Origin: Acetobacteraceae bacterium
GTDB lineage: Bacteria > Pseudomonadota > Alphaproteobacteria > Acetobacterales > Acetobacteraceae
Reading direction: 5' to 3'
Assembly: GCA_027487675.1 (NCBI GenBank)
Contig: JAIYDD010000139.1
Coordinates: 1 to 34,964, forward strand
DNA: 34,964 nucleotides
Below the pieces are notes generated by a model that ran no database searches, was not told the DNA's origin, and saw nothing but the letters and a program-made list of their open reading frames with translations. Below, one piece after another: positions 11,601 to 19,270 of the stretch. Positions within the stretch are counted from its first letter, which is position 1. Every line of letters starts with the position of its first letter. The position numbers and the translations under genes are program-made.

Positions 11601-12675
11601 CGACGGCAGTTCCTATCGCGGCGTCGCGCCGCGGGTGGAGATCGAGAAGCTGGTCTCCGTCGATGGCGGCTGCACCTTCTTCGACGCCGACACGGGCACC
11701 GGCCCGCAACTCACCCACGGCACCAGCCCGGTGTTCCGCTTCGTGGTCACCAACACCGGTGATGCGCGCCTTGCGAACCTCGTCGTCAGCGACGACCGGC
11801 TGGACCTGAACGGCAGCGCCGCTGGCACCACCCGCGCCATCAGCAGCCTCGATGCCGGAAAGAGCTTCACCTTCGACGTGACCGGCAGCTGGCAGTCCGG
11901 CCAGCACACCAACCTCGCCACCGTGACGGCGACCTTCGCGGATGCCTTCGGCAACAGCCGCACCGTGACCGATTCGGATGCGGCGAACTTCCTGGGCGTG
12001 GCGGCAATCACCGGGCCCGGGGTGCGCACGCCGGGCTTCTGGCAGAACAACAGCTGGCGCGACTTCTGGGATGGCGACCAGGGCGCGCCGAAGCAGGCAG
12101 GCACCAAGGGCTTCGCCAGCGGCGACGTGCTGTTCGGCACCTACGGGTCCAGGGGCCCGCTGGACCCGGTGACGCACAGCAACACCGTCGGGCTGCTGAT
12201 CGGCGACTTCAACCGCAACGGCCGCACCGATGCCGGCGAGAAGACGATCTTCTACACGGTGCCGGAAGCGCTCTCGATCCTGCAGGCGTCCGACAATTCC
12301 GGCGGGCAGGATGCGCGCGCCATCCTGGATCGCGGGCTGGTCGCCACCTGGCTGAACTTCCTGGCCGGCAACCCGCTCACCGACCCGGGCAACAGCGCCG
12401 CCGTGTTCGACGCGCGCGACGCGGTGAACCATGCGGTGGACTGGCTGCGCCGCTACACGCCGGACGAGAACGGCGATAGCTTCGGCGACGGCAGCCTGAC
12501 GCTGCGCGCCAGCAGCTTCCGCGTGCCGTCGAGCAACTCGGCCTGGAACAACACCGTCGCCGGCATCCCGGCCGGCAACACCATCAAGAACTGGCTCGAC
12601 GAGTACAACAATTCCGGCACCATCACCCAGGCTGGCGTGACCACCCGCATCGCCTGGGACGGCGACCTGATGTAG
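8623..12675 (+). CDS. Large SdrD-B / DUF7507-type surface protein
   Basis: 1350-residue modular extracellular protein. Residues 1-198 are an unassigned beta-rich head. Two SdrD B-like repeats follow (about 200-309 and 311-425), each with a calcium-type loop (DSNGNGIRDAGE, DRNGNGIREAGE). Four DUF11/DUF7507-type beta-sandwich modules begin near 435, 770, 890 and 1004 (VDIEKLVSVDGG, NTGD, TNLATVTAT). The first is interrupted by an insert at about 551-730 containing FDREVVVDSAFLGYVVDD and ISVWIGN, a segment type I know from PEP-CTERM proteins. The last 220 residues start with VRTPGFWQNN and hold another calcium-like loop, DFNRNGRTDAGE. No signal peptide, membrane anchor or RTX repeats are visible, so type I export is a guess. 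ATG 8623 has AGGAAGG nine bases upstream. Adhesin or matrix scaffold is the likely role. Confidence 0.85.
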   Translation: MSTRTFANVSDDGLLFSGITATETRVGTTNSVLFTTASTPTNLIPEVAALPVTNTPLAVVAGLAWRGFVGGATGPGSTLSVTIEYDVSSTVAGRGISAIRGNSVVPDSLVPAGARLELTQQIFDADGAQIGRSQLVRTSATNDPQDPPFEAGDIQLGAVYDTVRVKVTVSVTIAANAAPTASMSFSGMTQSYNTEVPASLGDFVFEDSNGNGIRDAGEGGIGGVAVELLNTAGTVVARTQTDQHGFYDFGSLLPGAYSVRFVTPQGYEATRPNQGSDDAVDSDAVNGVTAQVTLAPGDNVTTLDAGFLRRGSIGDTVFEDRNGNGIREAGEGGIGGVTVQLLGAGGAVLGEATTDGNGGYLFGNLLPGDYAVRFVTPAGFEATAANQGGDDALDSDAVGGVTDTITLASGDNVTTLDAGFKQRPNPGPDPATPGLDIEKTTSGTGNANPIQADWNNEDLATGAGVPILAPGGAVTWTYRLANTGNTTFTADEIRLVDDNGTPGNAADDMSLANGRITFAGVESGNADNLLAPGEVWLYRATGTAQNLTTPGTSATFDFSGSSALSGAPGNVRDFTAGGISAKASAFSRDEASGAWSTAFLGAFGGGLGVTDGSEGNGSGDSHTIDNIGRDNYVVIRFDREVVVDSAFLGYVVDDSDISVWIGNVAGAFAGGLALTDRVLADLGFNEVNTTTSSSARLADINAGNRAGNVLVIAADTTDTTPEDRFKLEKVTVQTLGSQGVYANTATVSAQGVSDTDLSHYRNPQPAQAPRVDIEKLVSVDGGKTFQDADAATGPILGECVTPIFRFTVRNTGDVALSGVTVTDDRLDLNGSSAGTARSLGTLGVGHSTSFDVTGGWQAGQHTNLATVTATGAGRTVTDSDAANYFGADGGIRVVKVTNGSDGPHILSGSAVTWTYTVTNTGNIALGNVHLTDDKEGRITTYVGDTDRDGLLDVNETWTFTEQGTAIAGHYSNQATVEASYADGAGRIFHVCDDDGSSYRGVAPRVEIEKLVSVDGGCTFFDADTGTGPQLTHGTSPVFRFVVTNTGDARLANLVVSDDRLDLNGSAAGTTRAISSLDAGKSFTFDVTGSWQSGQHTNLATVTATFADAFGNSRTVTDSDAANFLGVAAITGPGVRTPGFWQNNSWRDFWDGDQGAPKQAGTKGFASGDVLFGTYGSRGPLDPVTHSNTVGLLIGDFNRNGRTDAGEKTIFYTVPEALSILQASDNSGGQDARAILDRGLVATWLNFLAGNPLTDPGNSAAVFDARDAVNHAVDWLRRYTPDENGDSFGDGSLTLRASSFRVPSSNSAWNNTVAGIPAGNTIKNWLDEYNNSGTITQAGVTTRIAWDGDLM

Positions 12676-12801
12676 CGCGCGGCGGCCGGCGCGGCGCGGC
12701 TGCGCTCCGCCGGCTCTGCTTGCGGTCGTGCCGCCATGGGCGGAAGAATACGCCACCGGTTGACGGCGCCCCCGCGGCGCCGCCCGGCCGGAGCCGCCGC
12801 C

Positions 12802-14499
12802 ATGCGCAAGCCCGCCGACCTCGCCTACGGGCTCGACGACCGGCCGCCCGCGCCCGTCATCGTCGCGACCGCCCTCCAGCAGGTCGCGGTGGTGCTGATC
12901 TGGGTCTTCCCCGGCCTCGTCCTGGTGCGCACCCTCGGCGCCTCGCCGGCCGAGGCGGCGTCGCTGTTCAGCCTGACCTTCATCGCCGCCGCGGCCGGCA
13001 CCGTGCTGCAGGCCGTGCGGGACTTGCGCTTCGGCTGCGGCTTCCTCGCCCCCGTCGGCCCCTCCTCCCCGCATATCGTGCCCTCGGTGCTGGCGGTGCA
13101 GGCGGGCGGGATGCCGCTGCTCGCCGGCATGACGCTGCTCTGCGGGATCGCCACCATCCTGATGGCGCGCGCGCTCGGCCGGCTGCGCGCGCTGCTGCCG
13201 CCGGAGGTCGCGGGCACCGTCGTGTTCATCATCGGCCTCGGCGTCTGCCTGCTCGGCGCGCGCATGCTGGTCGCGGGCGGCGGGGAGGCGCCGGGCGCGG
13301 CCGGCCTCGGCGTCGCGGCGCTGACGCTGCTGCTGGCCGTCGGGCTCGGCATCTGGGGCAAGGGCGTGCTGCGCTGGGCCTGCGTACTTGTCGCGATGCT
13401 GGCCGGCACCCTGGCCGCCGCGCTGACCGGCACCTTCGAGACCCGCGCCGCGGCCGAGATCGCCGCCCTGCCGGTCTTCGCCCTGCCCGATCCGCGGCTG
13501 TTCGACTACGACTTCGACCTGGCACTCCTGCCGGTCTTCGTCATCGCCTCGCTCGCTTCCTCGCTGAAGACAGCCGGGCTGGTCACCAGCCTGCAGAAGA
13601 CCAACGACGCCGCCTGGACGCGGCCGGACCAGCGGGGCCTGGCGGGCGGGGTCACCGGCGACGGGCTGGCGACCACGCTGGCCGGGCTGCTCGGCGCGGC
13701 GGCGGTCAATGTCAGCGCCACCAATGTCGCGCTGCAGATGGCCGCCGGCGTCACCAGCCGCGTCATCGCCTATGCCACTGCCGGCCTCTGCCTGGTGCTC
13801 GCCTGCTTCCCGCAGGTCGCCGCCTGGCTCGCGCAGGTGCCGGCGCCGGTGGTGGCGGGCACGCTGCTCTATTCCGGGGCGCTGATGCTGTCCTCGGGCA
13901 TGCAGCTGGCCTCCGCGCGGCTGGCCGATGCGCGGCGCGGGCTCTGCGTCGGGCTCGCCATCGCGGCCGCGCTGGCGGTGGAGGCGGTGCCGCAATTCGC
14001 CGCCGCCGTGCCGGACGGGCTGCGCCCGCTGCTGACCGCGACCGCCTTCGGCACGCTGGTCGCGCTGCTGCTGAACGCCGTGCTGCGCATCGGCACGCGG
14101 CGCAGCGTGACGCTCGCCGCCCCCGGCGGCGCCATCCCGAGCGCCGAGGTGGAGGAGTTCGCGGCCCGCGCGGGCGGCGCCTGGGGCGCGCGGCGGGACG
14201 TGGTCGCGCGGCTGGCGCAGGTCGCCGCCGCGGGCATGGATGCGGTGGCGGTCTCCGGTGTCGCGCGCGGCGATGCGACGCTGACCCTCTCCCTGATCGA
14301 GGGCGCGATCGAGCTGCGCATCGCCTGGCAGGGCCCCGCCCTGCCCCTGGCCGAGCGCGCGCCGACGCCCGAGGAGATGCTGGACGACCCCGACGCCCCC
14401 GCGCGGCTGTCCGGCCACATGCTGCGGCGCCTGTCGGACCGGCTGCGCCAGCGCCGCCGGGGCGAGGCGAACGAGCTGGTCCTGGTGCTGGAGCATTGA
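12802..14499 (+). CDS. NCS2/SLC23-family nucleobase carrier with C-terminal cytoplasmic domain
   Basis: 565-residue carrier of the xanthine/uracil permease family, expected to import a nucleobase or related solute by ion symport. Residues about 20-430 form the multi-helix core, with family landmarks near GPSSPHIVPSVLAVQAGG (about 92-109) and a GLATTLAGLLGAAAVNVSATNVAL segment. Residues about 434-565 are an extra soluble domain: GARRDVVARLAQ, TLTLSLIEGAIELRIAWQG and LSGHMLRRLSDRLRQ. This order loosely resembles an RsbW/GHKL-type ATPase fold with a degraded N-box, a match by shape only. I recall similar extensions in alphaproteobacterial SLC23 proteins. ATG 12802 follows GGAG; an upstream in-frame ATG at 12736 adds 22 low-complexity residues. 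Confidence 0.87.
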   Translation: MRKPADLAYGLDDRPPAPVIVATALQQVAVVLIWVFPGLVLVRTLGASPAEAASLFSLTFIAAAAGTVLQAVRDLRFGCGFLAPVGPSSPHIVPSVLAVQAGGMPLLAGMTLLCGIATILMARALGRLRALLPPEVAGTVVFIIGLGVCLLGARMLVAGGGEAPGAAGLGVAALTLLLAVGLGIWGKGVLRWACVLVAMLAGTLAAALTGTFETRAAAEIAALPVFALPDPRLFDYDFDLALLPVFVIASLASSLKTAGLVTSLQKTNDAAWTRPDQRGLAGGVTGDGLATTLAGLLGAAAVNVSATNVALQMAAGVTSRVIAYATAGLCLVLACFPQVAAWLAQVPAPVVAGTLLYSGALMLSSGMQLASARLADARRGLCVGLAIAAALAVEAVPQFAAAVPDGLRPLLTATAFGTLVALLLNAVLRIGTRRSVTLAAPGGAIPSAEVEEFAARAGGAWGARRDVVARLAQVAAAGMDAVAVSGVARGDATLTLSLIEGAIELRIAWQGPALPLAERAPTPEEMLDDPDAPARLSGHMLRRLSDRLRQRRRGEANELVLVLEH

Positions 14500-14570
14500 C
14501 GGAGAGACCACGCCCGCCCGGCCCGCATCGGCGCGCCACAACGCCGCCCCGCATCGCACGTTGCCTCGCC

Positions 14571-16112
14571 ATGCACGAAGCACCCCACCCCCGCCCCACC
14601 GAGATCGAGGTCAAGCTGCTGCTGCCCCCCGGCGCCGAGGCGGCGCTGGAGGCGCATCCGGCGATCGCCGCCGCCGGCCCGCCGCGATGGTCGGACGAGA
14701 CGACCACCTACTACGACACGCCCGCCCGCGACCTCGCCGCGCTCGGCGCCAGCCTGCGCCTGCGGCGGCGTGGCGACCGCGTGGTGCAGACCCTGAAGCT
14801 GCGCGGCGCCGCCGACGGGCCCTTCGCGCGCGGCGAGTGGGAATGGACCGTCGGGGACGGCACGCCGGAGCCGGCCCGGCTGGCCGCCACCCCCGTCGCC
14901 GCGCTCGGCCGCGCCCTCGACCGCCTGGTGCCCGTCTTCGCGGCGGAGGTGCGGCGCGGCCTGCGCCGGCTGCGCGTGGACGGCGCGGAGATCGAGCTGG
15001 TGGTCGATCTCGGCCGCATCCAGGCCGGCGCGGCGGAGGAGGCGATCCGCGAGGTGGAGCTCGAGCTGATCTCCGGCGATCCCGCCGCGCTGCTGCGCTT
15101 CGCCGCCGGGCTGCAGGCGGTGCTCGGCGCGGCGCTGGGCGCGGAGAGCAAGTCCGACCGCGGCTGGCGGCTGGCCACCGGCGCGCCCCGCGCGCCGGCG
15201 AAGCAGCCCGACATCCCCCTGCCCCGCGACGCGACGGGGGCGGCGGCGCTGCGCCGGATCGTCGAGGCGACGCTCGCCAACCTGCTGGCGAACCAGCCCG
15301 CCGCCGCCGCCGGCCAGCCGGAGGGCGTGCACCGGATGCGCATCGCCCTGCGCCGCCTGCGCGCGGCGCTCGCGCTGTTCCGCCCGCATCTGCGCGGCAC
15401 GGCGGCGGAGCAGCTGGACGAGGAGCTGCGGGCGATCGGCCGCGTGCTGGGCGCGGCGCGCGACTGGGACGTGTTCTGCGGCCAGACACTGGCCGAGGCC
15501 GCCGGCTGGCTGCCGGCAGCCGACCTCGCCGCGCTGCGCCGCGCGGCCGGCGCGGCGGGCGAGGAGGCACGGCGGGAGGCGGCGGCGATGCTGGCCGGCC
15601 CCGCGCCGGGCGCCGCGATGCTCGGCCTGTCCGCCTTCGTCGCCGGTGCGCTGGCGTCCGGCGACCGCGCGCTGTCGCGGCCCGCGCGCAAGCTGGCCCC
15701 GGCATTGCTGGAACGGCTGCGGCGCAAGGCGCTGCGCCGAGGCCGCGGCATCCGCCACCGCCCGGACGAGGAGCTGCACGCGCTGCGCAAGGCCATCAAG
15801 CGCCTGCGCTACGGGGCGGAGGCGCTGGCGCCGCTGCACCGGCCGAAGCGGGTGAAGCGCTTCCTCTCGGCCTGCGAGGCGCTGCAGGGGCGGCTCGGCA
15901 CGATCAACGATGCGGCGATGGCCGCGGCCCTTGCCCGCCGGCTGGACCGCGCCGGCCCGGCCGCCGCCGTTCTCGCCGCGCGGGCCGAGGCCGGCGGCGG
16001 ACGCGGCCGCAAGGGCCTGCGCCGCGCCTGGCGCGCCTTCCGCGCGACGCGCCTGGCGCGCCTTCCGCGCGACGCCCCTCCCGCGCTGGGCGCGACGCCC
16101 CTGCCGCGCTGA
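14571..16112 (+). CDS. CYTH and CHAD domain protein
   Basis: 513-residue two-domain protein. The CYTH triphosphate-tunnel domain (about residues 8-205) has the ExExK signature TEIEVK (E11, E13, K15), TTYYDTPARDLAALGASLRLRRRGDRVVQTLK, and the late SKSDRGW. The CHAD domain (about 226-480) is helical with paired HxxR-type motifs HRMRIALRRLR and HALRKAIKRLRYGAE, thought to bind polyphosphate. Such fusions often hydrolyse inorganic triphosphate or act at polyphosphate granules. The last 29 residues are encoded by tandem DNA repeats and are probably not part of the fold. No clear ribosome site precedes ATG 14571, but it gives the expected CYTH N-terminus. Confidence 0.92.
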   Translation: MHEAPHPRPTEIEVKLLLPPGAEAALEAHPAIAAAGPPRWSDETTTYYDTPARDLAALGASLRLRRRGDRVVQTLKLRGAADGPFARGEWEWTVGDGTPEPARLAATPVAALGRALDRLVPVFAAEVRRGLRRLRVDGAEIELVVDLGRIQAGAAEEAIREVELELISGDPAALLRFAAGLQAVLGAALGAESKSDRGWRLATGAPRAPAKQPDIPLPRDATGAAALRRIVEATLANLLANQPAAAAGQPEGVHRMRIALRRLRAALALFRPHLRGTAAEQLDEELRAIGRVLGAARDWDVFCGQTLAEAAGWLPAADLAALRRAAGAAGEEARREAAAMLAGPAPGAAMLGLSAFVAGALASGDRALSRPARKLAPALLERLRRKALRRGRGIRHRPDEELHALRKAIKRLRYGAEALAPLHRPKRVKRFLSACEALQGRLGTINDAAMAAALARRLDRAGPAAAVLAARAEAGGGRGRKGLRRAWRAFRATRLARLPRDAPPALGATPLPR

Positions 16113-16165
16113 GCGCGACGCCCCTGCCGCGCTGGGCGCGACGCCCCTGCCGCGCTGAGCGCCGC
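16024..16165. repeat. Minisatellite across the 3' end of the CYTH-CHAD gene
   Basis: Two perfect 25-base copies (16024-16048, 16049-16073) are followed by four 23-base copies (16074-16096, 16097-16119, 16120-16142, and 16143-16165, the last imperfect). Copies alternate CTGGGC and CTGAGC; the first CTGAGC supplies the TGA stop at 16110-16112. Neither unit is a multiple of three, so copy-number change would alter the C-terminus. Confidence 0.9.
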
Positions 16166-16219
16166 CGGAACCCGCCGGCGAGGCGCGTGTTCCGCCCCGA
16201 GCGACGGAGGGCTTCGGGC

Positions 16220-17392
16220 ATGCAGGCGCTGACCTGGCACGGCAAGGGCGACATACGCTGCGAGAGCGTGCCGGACCCGCGCATCGAGGACCCGCGCGAC
16301 GCGATCATCCGCGTCACCTCCTGCGCGATCTGCGGATCGGACCTGCATCTCTACGACAACATGATCCCCGGCATGCGCCATGGCGACGTGATGGGGCACG
16401 AGACGATGGGCGAGGTGATGGAAGTGGGCCCCGGCGCGCGCCATGCGCTGAAGGCGGGCGACCGGGTCGTCATCCCCTTCACCATCACCTGCGGCGAATG
16501 CTGGCAGTGCCGGCGCGGCAATTTCTCCCTGTGCGAGACGTCCAACCGCAACGCGAAGCTGCAGGAGCAGGTGTTCGGCCGCGCCGGCGCCGGCCTCTTC
16601 GGCTACACCCACCTGACCGGCGGCTATCCGGGCGGCCAGGCGGAATACCTGCGCGTGCCCTTCGCGGACCGCACGCATGTGAAGGTGCCGTCCGGGCTGA
16701 CGGACGAGCAGGTGCTGTTCCTGTCGGACATCCTGCCGACCGGCTGGCAGGGCGCCGTGCAGTGCGACATCCAGCCCGAGGACACGGTCTGCATTTGGGG
16801 CGCCGGGCCGGTCGGGCAGATGTGCATCCGCAGTGCCGTGCTGCTCGGCGCGAAGCAGGTGATCTGCATCGACCGCGTGCCGGAGCGCCTGGCGATGGCG
16901 CGCGCCGGCGGCGCCATCCCGATCGACTTCGACCAGGAGAGCGTGCTGGAGCGCATCGACGAACTCACCGACCGCAAGGGCCCGGAGAAGTGCATCGACG
17001 CGGTGGGGCTGGAAGCCCACGCCACCGCGACGCTCGGTTCCATCTACGACCGCGTGAAGCAGGCGGTGATGCTGGAAAGCGACCGCGCGCATGTGCTGCG
17101 GGAGATGGCCTATGTCTGCCGCGGCGGCGGCGTGCTGTCCGTGCCCGGTGTCTATGGCGGGCTGGTCGACAAGTTCCCGATGGGCCTCGTCATGAACAAG
17201 GCGCTGACCATCCGCACCGGCCAGACGCATGTGAACCGCTGGTCCGGCGACCTGCTGCGACGGATCGAGGCAGGGCAGATCGATCCCTCCTTCGTCATCA
17301 CCCACACCGTGCCGCTCGCCGCGGGGCCCGACATGTACCGCACCTTCCGCGACAAGCAGGATGGCTGCATCAAGGTGGTGCTGAAGCCATGA
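16220..17392 (+). CDS. Zinc-dependent alcohol dehydrogenase (formaldehyde dehydrogenase-like)
   Basis: 390-residue medium-chain dehydrogenase acting on an alcohol or aldehyde with NAD(P). Catalytic zinc ligands appear as CAICGSDLH (C38) and GHE (H60, E61). Structural zinc ligands are C91, C94, C97 and C105 (TCGECWQCRRGNFSLC). The nucleotide site is IWGAGPVGQM near 193-202. The long insert and length match the glutathione-independent formaldehyde dehydrogenase/threonine dehydrogenase-like group rather than short ADHs. ATG 16220 has GGAGG nine bases upstream. The stop overlaps the next gene's start as ATGA, so the two are translationally coupled. Confidence 0.93.
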   Translation: MQALTWHGKGDIRCESVPDPRIEDPRDAIIRVTSCAICGSDLHLYDNMIPGMRHGDVMGHETMGEVMEVGPGARHALKAGDRVVIPFTITCGECWQCRRGNFSLCETSNRNAKLQEQVFGRAGAGLFGYTHLTGGYPGGQAEYLRVPFADRTHVKVPSGLTDEQVLFLSDILPTGWQGAVQCDIQPEDTVCIWGAGPVGQMCIRSAVLLGAKQVICIDRVPERLAMARAGGAIPIDFDQESVLERIDELTDRKGPEKCIDAVGLEAHATATLGSIYDRVKQAVMLESDRAHVLREMAYVCRGGGVLSVPGVYGGLVDKFPMGLVMNKALTIRTGQTHVNRWSGDLLRRIEAGQIDPSFVITHTVPLAAGPDMYRTFRDKQDGCIKVVLKP

Positions 17393-17919
17393 GCCATCAC
17401 GCGACGGTGCGCGGCAGCGCGGGGCGGCTGGCGGGCGGGCTTGGCTGGGCCTCGATCGGGCTCGGGCTGCTGGAGATCGCGGCGGCGCGGCCGATCGCGC
17501 GCGGGCTGGGCATGCGCGGGCTGGAAGGCCTGGTCGCCGGCTACGGCCTGCGCGAGATCGCGACGGGGATCGGCGTGCTGACGGCGCGGGAGCGGCGGCC
17601 CTGGATCGTGGCGCGCCTGGCGGGCGATGCGCTGGACGTCGCGACGCTGCTGGCGGCCACCCCCGGCAACCGCCGGCCGGCAGGGCTGGCGCTGGGGCTC
17701 GTGGCAGTCGCGGGGATCACCATGCTCGACCTGGTCTGCGCGGAGGCGCTGCGGACCGAGGAATCGCGGCTGACGCGCCACGCCGGGGCGATCCGCGACA
17801 TGTCCGGACGATCGGGCTTCCCGCAGGGCGCCGGGGCGATGCGCGGCGCGGCGCGCGATGCAGGGATCCCGGGCGATTTCCGCACGCCGGAGGCGCTGCG
17901 GCCCTGGGCGACGGCGTAG
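17389..17919 (+). CDS. Membrane protein coupled to the dehydrogenase (cyclase/dehydrase-type annotation)
   Basis: 176-residue integral membrane protein without a defined activity. Three to four hydrophobic segments are visible (WASIGLGLLEIAAA; LVAGYGLREIATGIGVL; LDVATLLAA; LALGLVAVAGITMLDLVCAEAL), followed by a soluble tail ending FRTPEALRPWATA. Proteins of this kind often sit beside zinc alcohol dehydrogenases and are usually labelled cyclase/dehydrase because some are fused to a SRPBCC domain, which is absent here. The start overlaps the dehydrogenase stop (ATGA). Function unknown; co-function with the dehydrogenase is inferred from coupling. Confidence 0.8.
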   Translation: MSHHATVRGSAGRLAGGLGWASIGLGLLEIAAARPIARGLGMRGLEGLVAGYGLREIATGIGVLTARERRPWIVARLAGDALDVATLLAATPGNRRPAGLALGLVAVAGITMLDLVCAEALRTEESRLTRHAGAIRDMSGRSGFPQGAGAMRGAARDAGIPGDFRTPEALRPWATA

Positions 17920-17945
17920 CAGGCGGGCCCGCGCGACCGGGCCAG

Positions 17946-18101
17946 GGGGGCGCTCCGCGCCAGCCGATACCCGCACCAACTCCCCGGGCGGTGCTCCGCG
18001 CCACCCGATACCCGTACCAACTGCCCGGGGGGCGCTCCGCGCCACCCGATACCCGCGCCAGCGGCCCGGGGGGCGCTCCGCGCCCCCCGATACCCCCCGG
18101 C
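17946..18101. repeat. 41-bp tandem repeat array
   Basis: Copies of a 41-base unit containing GCTCCGCGCC and CCGATACCC begin at 17951, 17992, 18033 and 18074 (the last partial), with a few substitutions each. The array lies in the gap after the membrane-protein gene. Confidence 0.9.
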
Positions 18102-18122
18102 CAGGGGCCGCAAGGCCCCTGG
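18101..18122. terminator. GNRA-loop hairpin between convergent genes
   Basis: CCAGGGGCC (18101-18109) pairs perfectly with GGCCCCTGG (18114-18122) around a GCAA tetraloop. It lies between the plus-strand membrane-protein gene and minus-strand tlyA. There is no T-run, so a terminator role is plausible but unproved. Confidence 0.45.
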
Positions 18123-18162
18123 ACCCCTGGCCTTGGCACATAGCCCAGGGGCACGAGCGCGG

Positions 18163-18330
18163 TGTCACTTTGGCCTTTTGCCGTTTTGACACTTTATCGT
18201 CGCATCAGCGGGCCGGCTTGAAGGGCGCTCGGGCAGCAAGGCGGGCTCGAGCAGGCGCAACGCTCGTACGTTCTTATAATGTTCCAACCGCTGCCGGCTG
18301 TCCAGGCCGAAGTCGCGCGCAGGGGCACGC
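18163..18330 (-). other. Lower-GC segment, possible mobile-element scar
   Basis: TGTCACTTT at 18163 and TTGACACTTTATCG about 25 bases later are near-direct repeats resembling the repeated ends of IS21-type elements. The minus strand stays open through here, with a peptide ending LLEPALLPER and CQNGKRPK whose codons are more AT-rich than those of neighbouring genes. No transposase gene is present. The rest of the 17920-18529 gap holds the 41-bp repeats, a hairpin and nothing else I can name. Confidence 0.25.
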
Positions 18331-18529
18331 GGCGCGGCGGTGTCGATGGCCCCGGGGCGGCCGGGCGCGTGGCGGGCCGGCAGCGGTGCTGCTCCGCACC
18401 AGTGGTCGACCGGGGCGGCCCGACCCGCCACGCGGCGACGCCGTCCCGGGCGGAGCGCGACGCGGAGCCTCGCACTTTCTGCCCCGTCTACGGCCAAGGG
18501 CCGCCACCCGGCGCGCAGGCTGGGCCCTC

Positions 18530-19270
18530 CTACCCCCCGCGGCGGGCGGCGATCAGGAATTCCCTGTTGCCTTCCGGCCCCAGCAGCGGGCTCGGCTCCA
18601 CGCCCAGCACCGTCCAGCCCGGCAGCCTGGCCCACCAGTGCCGGATCTCCGCGCAGACGCGGGCATGCGCGCCGGCGTCGCGCACCACGCCGCCCTTGGC
18701 CACCGCCGGCCCCACCTCGAATTGCGGCTTGATCAGCGCCACCGCCCAGGCCCCCGGCGCCGCCAGGCCGAGGGCCGCGGGCAGCACGGTCCGCAGCCCG
18801 ATGAAGCTGGCGTCGCAGACCACGACGCCCGGCGGGTCGGGGATCTGCGCCGCATCCAGCCAGCGGGCGTTCACGCGTTCCATCACCGCCACGCGCGGGT
18901 CGTTGCGCAGCTTCCAGGCCAGCTGCCCGTGGCCGACATCCACCGCGAAGACCTTCGCCGCGCCATGGTGCAGCAGCACGTCGGTGAAGCCGCCCGTGCT
19001 GGCGCCGACATCGAGGCAGACCCGCCCCTTCGGCGACAGGCCGAAGCTTTCCAGCGCATGCGCCAGCTTCACCCCGCCGCGCGACACCCAGGGATGGTCC
19101 TGGCCGCGCACCTCCAACGGCTGGTCGGCGCGGATCGTGTCGCCCGCCTTGGCCACCCGCGACTCGCCGCTGAACACCACGCCCGCCAGGATCAGCGCCT
19201 GCGCCCGCGCCCGGCTCTCGACCAGGCCGCGCTCCACCAGCGCCACGTCGGCGCGCAGCTTCTCGCCCAT
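18530..19270 (-). CDS. tlyA: TlyA-family rRNA (cytidine-2'-O)-methyltransferase / hemolysin A-like
   Basis: 246-residue TlyA protein. An N-terminal S4 RNA-binding domain (about 5-65: RADVALVERGLVESRARAQ, then GVVFSGE) precedes a FtsJ-like Rossmann methyltransferase domain. The SAM site reads CLDVGASTGGFTDVLL, with later VVCDASFIGL and ALIKPQFEVG. TlyA 2'-O-methylates 16S and, in some lineages, 23S rRNA. Its ATG overlaps the TGA of the upstream enolase-superfamily gene by one base, so it is coupled to it. In many bacteria tlyA lies next to dxs; here one gene separates them on the same strand. Confidence 0.93.
   Translation of the reverse strand: MGEKLRADVALVERGLVESRARAQALILAGVVFSGESRVAKAGDTIRADQPLEVRGQDHPWVSRGGVKLAHALESFGLSPKGRVCLDVGASTGGFTDVLLHHGAAKVFAVDVGHGQLAWKLRNDPRVAVMERVNARWLDAAQIPDPPGVVVCDASFIGLRTVLPAALGLAAPGAWAVALIKPQFEVGPAVAKGGVVRDAGAHARVCAEIRHWWARLPGWTVLGVEPSPLLGPEGNREFLIAARRGG

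Noticed and set aside
7723-14583. 2286-residue minus-strand open frame opposite the surface-protein genes
   Set aside because: It is low-complexity (Arg/Gly/Ala/His-rich), spans several well-supported plus-strand genes and has no domain; it is a GC-driven shadow.
12720-16112. 1130-residue plus-strand frame spanning the carrier gene and the CYTH-CHAD gene
   Set aside because: Only the part from 14571 encodes CYTH-CHAD; the upstream part is an out-of-frame shadow of the NCS2 carrier.
18274-18280. TTATAAT as a sigma70 -10 box
   Set aside because: No -35-like element at the right distance and no gene downstream in that direction.
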